From assembly GCA_039566865.1 (NCBI GenBank), contig CM076953.1:1612001-1676000 (forward strand): DNA of 64,000 bases, in the 5' to 3' direction. Position 1 is the first letter of the stretch, and each line of letters starts with the position of its first letter. A program made the translations under genes and the position numbers. The DNA is from Aurelia coerulea (taxonomy: Eukaryota > Cnidaria > Scyphozoa > Semaeostomeae > Ulmaridae). The notes beneath the pieces were generated by a model. That model was given only the letters and a program-made list of their open reading frames with translations, was not told the DNA's origin and did not search any database. Below are positions 10,301 to 20,400 of the stretch, piece after piece.

Positions 10301-12417
10301 ATTTGTTATTTCAAGCAATGAAAATGCTTTCTCTTAACATCTGATATTTAGTTGATAATGAAAAGGACAAGCTTCAGAAATGAATAAAATCAAGTTCAGA
10401 TTTTTGATGTAAATTTAGTCTTCTCAAAATCAATTAGTTTTGAAATTACATTTCAATTAAAAATACAGTTCAATACTTTTAGCATAGTAAGGTTTCAAAT
10501 CTTTAAAAAGGGTGGGTGTAAAATTCTATGACCTATTTCTCTAAACTGAACAGCTCCAAAGAAATTTTATCTATTTCGCTATAATTCTACTGTTGGACTT
10601 CTAACAAAAATAAAATATTTTCAGAATTAGAGTGTTTTTCTTCTTTTCTAAGAATTCAAGAAAAATGTTGAAAAAATCTTAAAACCATCGTAATTTCTAA
10701 CTTTGTTGATGAAACATGAAACAATTTTCAAGAAAACAATAGTTTATGAATGTCTAAAATGTGGTAGCAAGCAAAAGTCTGTTACTCTTCTGGTTTACGA
10801 TTTAGAAATTTTATGATGTCACATCCTCAAATGAGTTGAAATATAAAATAGGCTGTAATTTCAAAAGAATGGAAGATTTCTGAAAAGTCCAACAGTAGAA
10901 TTATAGAAAAGTAGCTAAAGTTTCTTTCGCGCCATTCAATTAAAACAGATAGGTCATACAGTTTTACATCCACCTTTTTACACCGATTTAAAGATTTGGA
11001 CCTATGCTAATACTTTTATATGGATAAGATAATAAAAATCACTCTTTTAGAATCAAATCAATCCTTGTATGGCTTTAAATCTATATTACAAAGCTGCATT
11101 ATGATTTTTCAAAGAGTGGATAGTTACATTCTCTGATTCACCCAGTGCATGCAAACTGTTAATTATTTGTATTTTAGTATATCAGATTTTCATTTCATCG
11201 TTATTTCAATTTCAAATGCTTTAGGGAGGGTAGCCCTTCAAAATGAAAGCTGGTTGTTGAGGGACCCTCCAGATAAAAGTTGAATGGTACAAGTAGATAT
11301 TAAGATTTAGGATTTAAAAATTAAAGGAATGTGTATATATGATTAGATTTTAAACTTTACCTCCCCTTTCTGATTTCTGGGATTTCTGGTCTACCATGTG
11401 CCAATCTATCACTTGAAACAGATCTCTGCTGCATGAAACCTTCAACTGGATTCTTTACATCATCATTAAAATTATACCTGTCATAATCTTGCCCATGCCC
11501 TCCTGCATAATAAGAACGTTCCAATGTCTGTGTCTCCAGATCTCGGCTTGTTGGTGTCGGCAAAGTTTGATGATACTGTCCTTGTTGCATGTTGTATGAT
11601 TGCTGCCTGGAATGTGACATGTTCATAGAAGGGTCCAGATACTCCTGACCGCTAAATTGATCTAAAGGAATGGGTGGTAGATATCTTTGTGGTTCTTCAT
11701 TATGTAGTTGATTGCTCTTCTTGTTTAGCTCTTCAATTATTCTCTCAGCATTACCATCAAACTGCAGAATAAAAGAACCTCATAAACTGGATGTACCACA
11801 AAAAATTCCAACTTATGAATTGGTTTAGGCCCATTTAAAAAGTGATGCACCAGAAATGTAAATGAAAACAATGCCTAAAAATTATGGTAAAGTTCAAACA
11901 GCAACACATCTGCACTCATTGATCCGATTTCCATAGAGACCGACTGACTGATGGCCTACCAAGTAAATCCCATCTATCTAGGTAGGCCTAATAAATACTG
12001 CATCTTCCATCCAAAATCTTCACAAAATTCAAACACGGGAATACCTCAAAACGGGTGTCCATCAAAGTGCAAACCTTTAACAGAAATGAAAGGAATTGAT
12101 CAAAACCGACAAACTAGAAGTCAACCTACACTTAACCGACTGTCGGCCAGGCTTCAAAATCGAAACCAAAAAATGACTGTTCAAATTATTGCTTTTCCTT
12201 GCTTTTCAAAGAGAAGCTCTCCTCTCATTCTGCAAATAAAGCGCAAACATACCTTAGCCGTTACGTCTGTTATAAGTTGCTCAGAGAATTCTGGAAACCT
12301 CTTCTTTAAATCTTCGATAAACTGCATTTGTTCTGGCTCGTCATCAAGGCGGCCTAGGCAGTCTTTCGCTTCAGCCGTTGTTGTTATTAAGGCCATTCGT
12401 TGCTCATTATCACACAT
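7361..12417 (-). CDS. CUE-domain protein, TAB2/TAB3-like (3' end not found)
   Basis: Three exons join in phase. Exon 1 is 12253-12417 (ATG at 12417 or 12396, phase 0), exon 2 is 11361-11761 (phase 2), and exon 3 is 7361-7536 (phase 1, ends at gtaagtag). Residues about 31-70 form a CUE ubiquitin-binding fold: QFIEDLKKRFPEF, then FDGNAERIIEEL across the first intron, followed by PQRYLPP. TAB2 and TAB3 start with a CUE domain in this position, and their CUE binds ubiquitin in innate and stress signalling. That is family knowledge; the assignment here is inference. The rest is low-complexity and polar (rich in Gln, Ser and Pro, with SFPPIGARPMPTF in exon 3). The diagnostic C-terminal NZF zinc finger was not located. 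A candidate fourth exon lies at 2702-2785. An upstream exon at 13200-13413 may add 5' UTR or a start. Other CUE proteins cannot be excluded. Confidence 0.6.
7600..9470. other. Intron 2 segment without recognised features
   Basis: This AT-rich sequence lies inside the second intron of the minus-strand CUE gene. The open frames are short and lack coding character. At 9436-9487 there is one end of the 'pyrimidine..acccggtata' inverted-repeat family (tttttctgatctacccagta), whose partner end I could not place. Confidence 0.5.
9565..9752. mobile_element. MITE, 'tagaccttttagc' family
   Basis: A near-complete copy with aatagaccttttagttagc at the left, the core ctctaacgccactcgatcga, and tagaatagctaaaagctct at the right. 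Confidence 0.8.
9850..10215 (-). mobile_element. LINE 3' end fragment (copy A)
   Basis: The minus strand between about 10200 and 10055 reads as the C-terminus of a non-LTR retrotransposon ORF2. It contains FIKTWNSLLSELKS and INTFKHKIKENSF, then a stop after a YVYY ending. The region below it (cacccctaattacagtggca) matches the 3' UTR of the second copy at 13885-14475. Only the 3' end survives, as expected for 5'-truncated insertion. Confidence 0.7.
10445..11030. mobile_element. Foldback element with about 130-bp arms
   Basis: The left arm (about 10485-10605) contains aattctactgttggactt. The right arm (about 10880-11020) contains its complement aagtccaacagtagaatt, and pairing continues through ataggtcata and the gggtgggtgtaaaa block. 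The loop has no open frame. Confidence 0.65.
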
Positions 12418-12636
12418 ATAGACCAGTAATATGCTAGTATGTTTTTTAACTGAACACAAGCCAATGAAATTCTCACATACAATTTTGAATTTTCAGCTCC
12501 AAAGCTATGACAAGCAGCTGCAACATTTTGTATATCTGAATCAATTTGATTCGAAGTTGGCCGCCTTCCTTTATGTGGCCGCCATTAAAATAATATCACT
12601 TTGAATTTTGACGAGCTTCCATTCGTAGTCTTACTG

Positions 12637-13188
12637 TAGACTTATGACGATGAGTCTCTTGTTTCCCTGTGCTCTTTGACTTCTTGATGGCGCTTCAGTC
12701 AACAGAGACTCATAATATTACTCTGAAAAAGTTGACCCTATTAGGCCTAATATGCTGGGATTCCTAGCATACCAATCAGATTGCGAGATTTGGAGAAGAA
12801 CAATCAGTTTCGAACCTTCAATTCGATTGACGCAGCTTACTAAATTTGAAGGAAGTTGCTGCAGCAGGTACTTGAAGATTTCTCTGTTATGTTTTGGTCT
12901 TAAAAACATGGAAACTGCAGCATTAAAAGACTTATTTTGCACTCACCAGGTAAAGTGAACTTTCTTCTTCAGATGAATACCAAGTTTTGTTGATTAAGTG
13001 TCTGCTTACCGTGGATTCTATCGCATTTCCTTTCTGAGGAGTGACCGTCGAACAGAGCCGAAGCAGTCGTTCGATCCAGATTCGATCAATCGAATGCAGA
13101 AGATAGGGTCAGGTTTTTAACTGTTTCATAATGAGTCCCTGTGAGCAAGGTACCGCAGGGATACAAGGGACTCATCGTCATAAGTCTA
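12637..13188. mobile_element. 552-bp TIR transposon with 9-bp target duplication
   Basis: The termini are tagacttatgacgatgagtc and its exact inverted partner. The flanking 9-mer gtcttactg is directly repeated at 12628-12636 and 13189-13197. A 9-bp duplication is typical of Mutator-like elements, and an 8-bp reading would suggest hAT. No transposase is encoded, so it is non-autonomous. It sits beside an upstream exon of the minus-strand CUE gene, and the duplicated gtcttactg contains part of that exon's gtaagac donor. Confidence 0.9.
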
Positions 13189-13197
13189 GTCTTACTG

Positions 13198-13413
13198 CGC
13201 AAACTCCCCAGCCTGTTGGATTGAATTATGTTGCTGTTGTTGCTTGTATGCCATACGGTCTGGTAACGGTAAATGTTATGTTGAAACGAGTAGCAAAATT
13301 ACGATGAATGCAGTAAGTCTGGCCATGTATTTTGTCATGTGACTCGAATGTTTGCTGCGCAGAGGCACCAAATCTTGATTCACTGACAAATGACAAATCA
13401 GATGTATGAATCC
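13198..13413 (-). CDS. Possible 5' exon upstream of the CUE gene
   Basis: After cccttgtttgcag on the minus strand, a stretch leads to ATG at 13251 opening MAYKQQQQQHNSIQQAGEFA, which ends in phase 2 at gtaagac. Splicing to exon 1 of the CUE gene in phase would need a weak acceptor at 12435. It may be an alternative first coding exon or untranslated. The donor is abutted by the transposon at 12637-13188. Confidence 0.3.
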
Positions 13414-13619
13414 TGCAAACAAGGGAAATCAAATCCCCAAATTGAGTCAAAATAACAACAAATCATCATTTCACTCCTCTTTTTTTCATAACAGCCTAGC
13501 CCTTACTAATTGGGGACTCACCAGATGTGAAACTACAGAGTTTTAAAGCCAAACTCACTTTGGCGGAAAGCTGAGAGATACCAAGAAATACTGATGAGAA
13601 AATACAGAAAAGGCATACC

Positions 13620-14862
13620 ACAGGTGGCGGAGAATGGTTCAGTATTTTTAAAATGGAACTGTTCGGTTTTAAAATTAGTAAAAACAAACCTTTCTTGCCA
13701 GTTAAATGTGTCTGATTTCTCTGTGAATCTGATCCACTGCTATTTACTTTAGTTAGGCCAAAACGACTGTTCGTATCTATGTAAAATTTTGCATACAAAT
13801 TAAAAATTAAAAGTAAAAATTTACGGAATGAAAGAAAGGCTATTTACAAGCGTACAATATGATAAAAACTAAGATCTAGTATAAAAACACCCCTAGTTTA
13901 AAATGGCAGGGATAGCATTAAAAGGTCAGTACAACCTTGTTTCCATAATGGTCCCTTCAGGGGTATTACAGAAAAGAAAAGTTTTCATGAAAAAAAACGA
14001 GACAAAAATACTTTGTGTCAAAAGTAGAATGTAATGGCTCATTCCTAAGAAAGTTAAACAGCGTGTTTGGCCTGTTGTTTATGCAGTTTTTAGAAGTTTA
14101 ATAATATATATAGAGACTGTTTTCTTGATTTTGGAGGTCTTTGAAGAAATTGTCCTTTATCTTATGTTTGAAACTGTTAACGTTTTCAGCAGACTTTAGG
14201 TCAGAGTGCAGATTGTTCCAAATTTTAGGTCCTAGGTAAGATATGCCACTTTGCCCTATGTTGCTCTTTCGAAAAGGTTGATTTAATTTGTTTTTAGATC
14301 TTCGAGTAATCCGACTCTGGCCAACTGGTAAGAACATCTCCGACATATAGGATGGGGCTGAATTATCGAAAAATTTGTAAACGTTTGTAGCAGTACATTG
14401 TTTAAATCTCTCTTTAGTAGGGAGCCAATTTATATTCTTAAATTCTTTGATTCCTACGTGTGTTCTGTTTTTCATATTTAAGCAGAACCTGATACATTTA
14501 TTTTGAGTTGTTTGAATTCTTTTGTTAGCCTTTTATTAATCAGTGGAAACCAAGCACTGCATGCATAGTCAAAGTGGGGCTGGATTAGTGCATTTGCTAG
14601 TAACCTACGAAGAGAGAACTCAAGAAAATTTTGCTTTCTATAGAGGAACCTTGGCCTACCATCAGAAATCTAGAGGAACCTTAGCCTGCCTCAGAAATCA
14701 CTAAACAGTCGTTTTGGCCTAACTAAAGTAAATAGCAGTGGATCAGATTCACAGAGAAATCAGACACATTTAACTGGCAAGAAAGGTTTGTTTTTACTAA
14801 TTTTAAAACTGAACAGTTCCATTTTTAAAATACTGAACCATTCTCCGCCACCTGTGGGCATA
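13620..14862. mobile_element. Composite inverted repeat (150-bp arms) around a LINE remnant
   Basis: The arms at 13620-13768 and 14701-14862 are reverse complements (caggtggcggagaatggttc, gaactgttcggttttaaaat, tttggcctaactaaagtaaa). The interior is a minus-strand LINE 3' end, and the arms are not part of a LINE. The same arm sequence forms a short self-paired element at 61085-61337, so the arms belong to a separate foldback family that captured or was invaded by the LINE. Confidence 0.7.
13880..14640 (-). mobile_element. LINE 3' end fragment (copy B), ORF2 C-terminus
   Basis: A 125-codon open frame (14098-14475) carries the typical C-terminal region downstream of reverse transcriptase: INWLPTKERFKQCTATNVYK, then SYLGPKIWNNLHSDLKS and NSFKHKIKDNFFKDL, ending LYIYY. 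It matches copy A (9850-10215) in both protein and 3' UTR (cacccctagt, ggcagggatagcattaaaag). More RT-like sequence continues above 14475 in another frame, so it is a truncated, frameshifted relic, probably of the CR1/jockey type (inference). Confidence 0.8.
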
Positions 14863-14972
14863 CTTATCTGAACATGTAAGGGCCAGTAAGTGACCATAAG
14901 TGACATGACAGGACATGAATTAGAATATAATAGTGTACAATCTATCAATGTATGTAATTTTGTTCATGATGC

Positions 14973-15143
14973 ATCTTTTAGCTGTTCCTCAAAATAGCCT
15001 GGATCAAGCGAAATTTTTATACGTGTGGTTCGATTCAAAGCTTCTATCACAGTAGTGCAAATTCAAGAATTCTACAAAATGTATACAAATATTGCGTAAT
15101 ATTGTTCGATTCAGATTTTTTTCAGAATAGCTAAAAGGTCTAC
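14973..15143. mobile_element. MITE, 'tagaccttttagc' family, diverged copy
   Basis: Contains ctatcacagtagtgcaaatt, attctacaaaatgta and agaatagctaaaaggtct. The left half is diverged. Confidence 0.65.
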
Positions 15144-15251
15144 TGTAGTGTCAAAACAGCTCACTGTTTTACGACCAGATTTGTTTCAAATGATCGTGGT
15201 ACTGTTCTGTCTTTGAATGGACAACCTAGAAGTAGAAATTCCCTCCAGTTC

Positions 15252-15535
15252 TACCATGGGTAGTTAGACACTGCTGGTATGCTTCTATGGAGGAGCGCTG
15301 GATATTATGTATCTGCGGGGGAAATTTTTTTGCAGTACTGCGGAGGAGATATCGAAAGAACAAAAATATTCCGCAGTACTATAAAAATTTCCCCCGCAGA
15401 TATCTCCTCCGCAGTACTATAAAAAATTCCCCCCGCAGATATCTCCTCCGCAGTACTATAAAAAATTTCCCTCGCAGATACATATTATCCAGCTCTTCTC
15501 CATAGAAGCACACCAGCAGTGTCTAACTACCCATG
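15252..15535. mobile_element. TIR element 'gggtagttagacactgctgg' with internal repeats
   Basis: The arms gggtagttagacactgctgg and its inverse enclose a tandem unit containing atctcctccgcagtactata, about three copies at 15390-15475. Further copies: 19821-20722 (interrupted by another element) and 51073-51207. Confidence 0.8.
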
Positions 15536-15837
15536 TTTCTACACGTGGAGATGATAAATTTTCGCCAAAATGTCAAGATATGAGATCCTACATTGACCCT
15601 GGAGCCTATTAGGCTATTCTGCTATTTGATTGGCTCTTTTCGAAACAAAAGAAGTTTCTCACCTTTGAAGCCCTGGCGTTCAGTGGAAATAAAGAACATT
15701 CGAATGGCTCTGGATACAATGAGTGATGTTCGAACCATGGAATATACATTTCGACATTGTCGAATATGGGATTCGAAAGAACCTGCTGTCTGCCAAATTA
15801 TGCTAATTATTCCGATCAAAATTTACAAAATTTGTAA

Positions 15838-15903
15838 ACAGGTCCCAAGGGTATCTGTTGAGGTCTAGCCTCCTATTGAAAACAACAGATACCCTTGGGA
15901 ACG
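15838..15903. repeat. Short hairpin
   Basis: Arms ggtcccaagggtatctgttg and its inverse are separated by about 25 bp. It is probably a small foldback element. Confidence 0.5.
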
Positions 15904-16043
15904 AGGTTGGGCAGATCATTGGCAATGGTATCAAAATAGTGCATGGAAATAAGCATAGATTATATTGCGATATTAGATCATTTCACCAATGCATATATGT
16001 ATAACTACATTTCTTTCTTGATAAATCATCTTTACATAAACTA

Positions 16044-16516
16044 TCGGGTGTCCCAAAAAAGTACTCCCGTTTAAAAAATTACCAAAATTTTATAAAAAGG
16101 CTGATCTTCAAATTTCTTTTTATGGCAAGTAGATCAAAGATCAACATTTTCCCAGAAATAGCTGATCTCGTGAATGGTTTTGAAATTGGCAAATGTAGCT
16201 CTTTTTAGGGCTACCTGGTTTTGAAGCATACTGCAAAAGCACTAATGATTGCCTGAGAAATTTCTTTTGCATATGAAGCTCCTAGTTTGACCACTATTGT
16301 AGACTTGAAGGGAAGGATAATGAAATATTTCAATACAGAGAGGCGAGATTAATGCGTTATTTCGTGCCCTTTAAAGTTATGAAAACAAATATTTATCATT
16401 CTTAGATATATTGAAATCATTGACTAAAGGGATGAAAGAGAAAACTTTATAATAGGTTTGATCGTTATAATCAAGTTTTCGCAATTTTCCAAACGGGAGA
16501 ACTTTTTTGCGGACAT
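16044..16516. mobile_element. MITE with 'cgggtgtcccaaaa' ends
   Basis: Left end tatcgggtgtcccaaaaaag; right end gcggacatccggta, imperfectly inverted, with an inner aaacgggagaactttttt paired to agtactcccgttt. This end type and a TA target site are usual for Tc1/mariner-like MITEs. A related but much more palindromic copy is at 42934-43167. Confidence 0.65.
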
Positions 16517-16519
16517 CCG

Positions 16520-17476
16520 GTACGTACCAGGTGGACGGAAAAGAATTTAAACTGTTTGAAAATTTGTAATGCAGAGAATACTTCAGTTATTGGACTAAAT
16601 CAAGGTTTAATTGATAGCCGAAAGGCTAAAATATTTTCATAATTTTTGTTTTACTTTTCTGAGCACTGGAAATATAGGTAGAATTTTGTTTACAAAAAAT
16701 CCATAACATTGAAATGCGTGGAAAGGGGCCTAAAAATCTTCGGTCAAAATTATAAAAATCTCATCACTCAGCGTATGTAATTGGATACTTTTGTTGCAAA
16801 ACAAATCTGATAACACCGCATGTGGCCATTGTTCTAAATTGTTCTCCGCAGTTTGTTTGATGGCTTTATCCAAGCCACTGGACTTGCCCCAAGTCTCGCT
16901 CTTGATCAATAAATACGGGAGAGGAAAGGAGGTCCCATTGTCCTCCTTTCCCCTCCCGTATTTATTAATCAAGAGCGAGACTTGGAGCAAGTCCACCAAA
17001 ATATGCTCGTTAGAAATCCACTTATATCCAAGGAATTGTAAGAAATATGAATGTTTGGATTTTTCCTCTGTAAAGTAAAAAGATTTATCTTTAAAATGAT
17101 GCTCTAATTTTCGAAGAACTAGGTAAACGTCTGTGTGATATTGCCGAACAAAAATCTTCAAAATCACCATTTGGACCGAAATTTGGAGACGGAGCCCCTT
17201 TAAGGCTGGACTTGCCCAAGTCGACTTGGGCAAGTCCACTTTAAGCCTCGAAGAAATTGAAGAGCATTTGCATGCAGCTCTAAATGAAGAAATTACTTAT
17301 CCTTTTTTATGCATTTCGAAAAGTGAAGGAACTTTCATAAAAATCCAATTCACCTACATTTTACAAAAATGCTTAGAAAATCACAAAAAGTACTTCAGAC
17401 TTTCGGCTATCAATCAAACTTTATTCTTCGTGGAACAAATATTCAAACAGTTGAAGTTCTTTTAGGCTCATCCGGT
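16520..17476. mobile_element. 957-bp inverted-repeat element with nested hairpins
   Basis: Outer ends taccaggtggacggaaaaga and tcttttaggctcatccggta pair imperfectly, with inner tttaaactgtttgaaaattt matching the other arm. Inside are a hairpin at 16873-16997 (tctcgctcttgatcaataaa with its inverse, around ctcctttc) and a stretch at 17000-17210 that matches the element at 34181-34497 (gagacggagcccctttaa). It ends 16 bp from the GGH stop codon. Confidence 0.6.
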
Positions 17477-17491
17477 ATAATCTGGAATATG

Positions 17492-20400
17492 TTATAATAC
17501 GTAGACTTGTTCAAAAGACGATCCAGCAACCGCAGAATTAATTGGCTGCAAATTATATATCAATGCTTTATCTTCTTCAGAGCTTGATTCGAAGTTATGG
17601 CAGCTTTGAGATGTCTCTTTTCTGAAAATGTTTGCAATGTATTGACTAGCTGCTAATGATGGGAAAGAATGGTCAATATTCAGTTCCTTCTTCCATTCAA
17701 ACAATGGTTTCTCTGGGTGCCATTGCAAGCCAAATATGGGATAGTCTTTAGCTAGAAAAGAGAATGGTAACATGCTAGTATTGGTTGGCATATGGCATCA
17801 AGGGCTGCATGAAACGTACAGAGAAATCAATGAAATCTGTCATATCGAACTTGCTCTGCTCTTCAACTTTCCCTGATATTCTAATCTTCTCGGCTAGTGT
17901 TCATAGATGTCAGAAATGTCCATTACTACATTCACATCAAATGTTGCCTTATTTCTGTAGCATATTGTTTAACCTCTACAAACTTTCCTGCGGCCACTTA
18001 CCAACTGACGCTCGCTTTCCAACAAAAATTGTAGATATTTGAAACATTGTAGAATCTGTAAATGTATGTATTTGTAGCTAATTATTCTGTATTTTATTTC
18101 CTTTTTTTAACAAATTTTACTTTCCTACATAGATAGTAGGCTTGAGTTAGCTTTTATTATACAGCTGTTGTATATATGCCTACTTTAAATAAATTAACAA
18201 TAATGATTCCTTTACCTCCTCCACAGCAGTCTCGCAGTCTTCTTGGGGGCAATCTCGAAATGTGGAGGGGATTTGGAAGAACAGAACTGTGCCTTGGTAA
18301 AAAGTATGCCATCTGGAGTTCAAAGCTTCGATTGCTACGTTACTCCCGGGGTAGGGGGGGGGGGGCACTTGACTAGATTTTAATTAGGGGCATGCCACGC
18401 AAGCTTAAAAAACATACCCATTCCTTATTTCAATTTTTCGAAAATGTATACCCGAACGTACGCCAATTTCTCAAAACTTGTCTATTCATTTGTTCGTTTT
18501 ATCTGACTCATAAAAATTAATACCATTCTTTATGCTAAAATCGTGAAAATCAATCGTTCGTACCGATGGCACGTCGCCAGTTCCCTTAAACCTCTGGGAT
18601 CAATCAATCGTTCATTATTTACAGAGGGGTTGTTACTGAAGAGAAATGTTTTCTTGTCCAAAAAATCTTCCTACCCAACTCTAAAAGTGACAGCAAAAAC
18701 ATCTACCCAGCAGTTTTCAGGTTGAACAAATTTTGCCCAACCCCTACCTATAAACATGGTTTCAATGTCAAACGATGTAAATTATCAATTCAATACTGTA
18801 AATATTGATGACAAAGATGAACATAGTAGACACTGAAAGTGAAATGGATAGTGTTGATGATGTTGATGATGACATTGATAATTTTGGACTTTAAACATTT
18901 AGCATTAATTGGTGGGAAAATTTTGTTTGAAATTACATGAAAACAATGTTTACCCAACCTCTTTATGTTAGAAAAGTTCTCTTACCCAACCCATTTCTCT
19001 TCGGTGCCAACCCCTTTATAAATAATGAACAGTCCCTAACAAACCTTCGAAGGCTGCTCCAAATGCAATCCCCTTTAGATCAACACTCAATGCCAATAGA
19101 TTGAAGAACTCTTTTATCTTTGGGTTTGAATCGTAAGTCTCGACGTGGAGACCCCAGTTGTGATTGTTATATGTGATCGCTTGGTTTGTCATTTCAGATT
19201 CAAGTGTAGAGGGAAGGTGCTTGAAAAGTATGCTTTTAGCTGCTGCAACAGTAAACTGAACCTGTTTAGATGAAAAGAATTTAATTTATCAATTAAGAAG
19301 GATTTGACAGTTAAGCCCATAATTATTTATACCCATGCCAAATACAGAATTATTTTGAATAATTATATTTGCGGACCACCTTTATTTTGATTAAAGTTGT
19401 ATAAGAGTGTGACAAACGCAAAACGCTCAAAACAGTAATGCAAGAGACATTCCAAAGAATGCAATATTTTGGGAAACTGGTCCACTGGTATAACGATTCA
19501 AAATACTCCGAATATGACGTGGGTATGAACAAATTATAGCTTAACTGTATGTGTGATCAGAAGGATTTAATTGAACAATATATGTATGACACAGAGCTTG
19601 GCTAAGACATGCTACTCTTTGCATACATCTGTCTTCTAATATTTGTTGAAGATGCTTCAAGTTAATTACTAGGCTTCTTACACAGAGGGGGTGCTCTCTC
19701 CCTCCTCCATTAGCTTATCTGCTGAAAGAGCTTTTCCTTTAAAGGCTCTTAGGTAACCGGCATGCATTGCTATCGTTTGTTTTGTTTTTCGTGGATTTCA
19801 TGGATTTCATTTGATTCAAGCATGGGTAGTTAAACACTGCTGGTGGCTGGTGTGCTTCTATGGAAGATTGTACTTGCAAAGGGATATACCGGGAGCGCCA
19901 GAATAAACTATGCACGTTTGGCAGGCCAAAATAAATCGTACACTGGACCGATTTTGAAGATTTATGACTTAATCGTTAGCAGAAAGCATGAATTAGATAC
20001 TGGGATTTTTTGCAAATTTTTTCATTTTCAGTTTTTAGAGCTAGAAGCGAGTTTCCTAAAATCTTAGTTTTCGAAAACACTGAAAACGATCAAAAACATG
20101 AATCGACATGAATGGACAAAGAGGGAACTTGTTCGTGGTGATTTACGAATTAAAAATCGACCAATTGTAATCTGATGTACGAGAGTTCATCCTAAACCCC
20201 ACAATCCCCCTGAAAACGTGTTCTCTTTGTTCATTCATGTTGAATCTTTTATAATTTGATCGACGTTTTTTGATCGCTTTCAATGTTTTCGAAAACAAAC
20301 ATTTTAAGAAACTCGCTTCTAGCTCTAAAAACTGAAAATAGAAAAATTTGCCAAAAGTCCTATAATCTAATTCAGGCTTTCTGCTAAAGATTAAGTTATA

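Noticed and set aside
12181..12421. Plus-strand 156-codon frame over 11951-12421
   Set aside because: It is antisense to the CUE-domain exon, which has domain support and proper splice sites.
16730..17239. Minus-strand 169-codon frame
   Set aside because: It runs through the hairpin and shared repeat sequence of the element at 16520-17476. There is no recognised domain, and its composition follows the palindrome.
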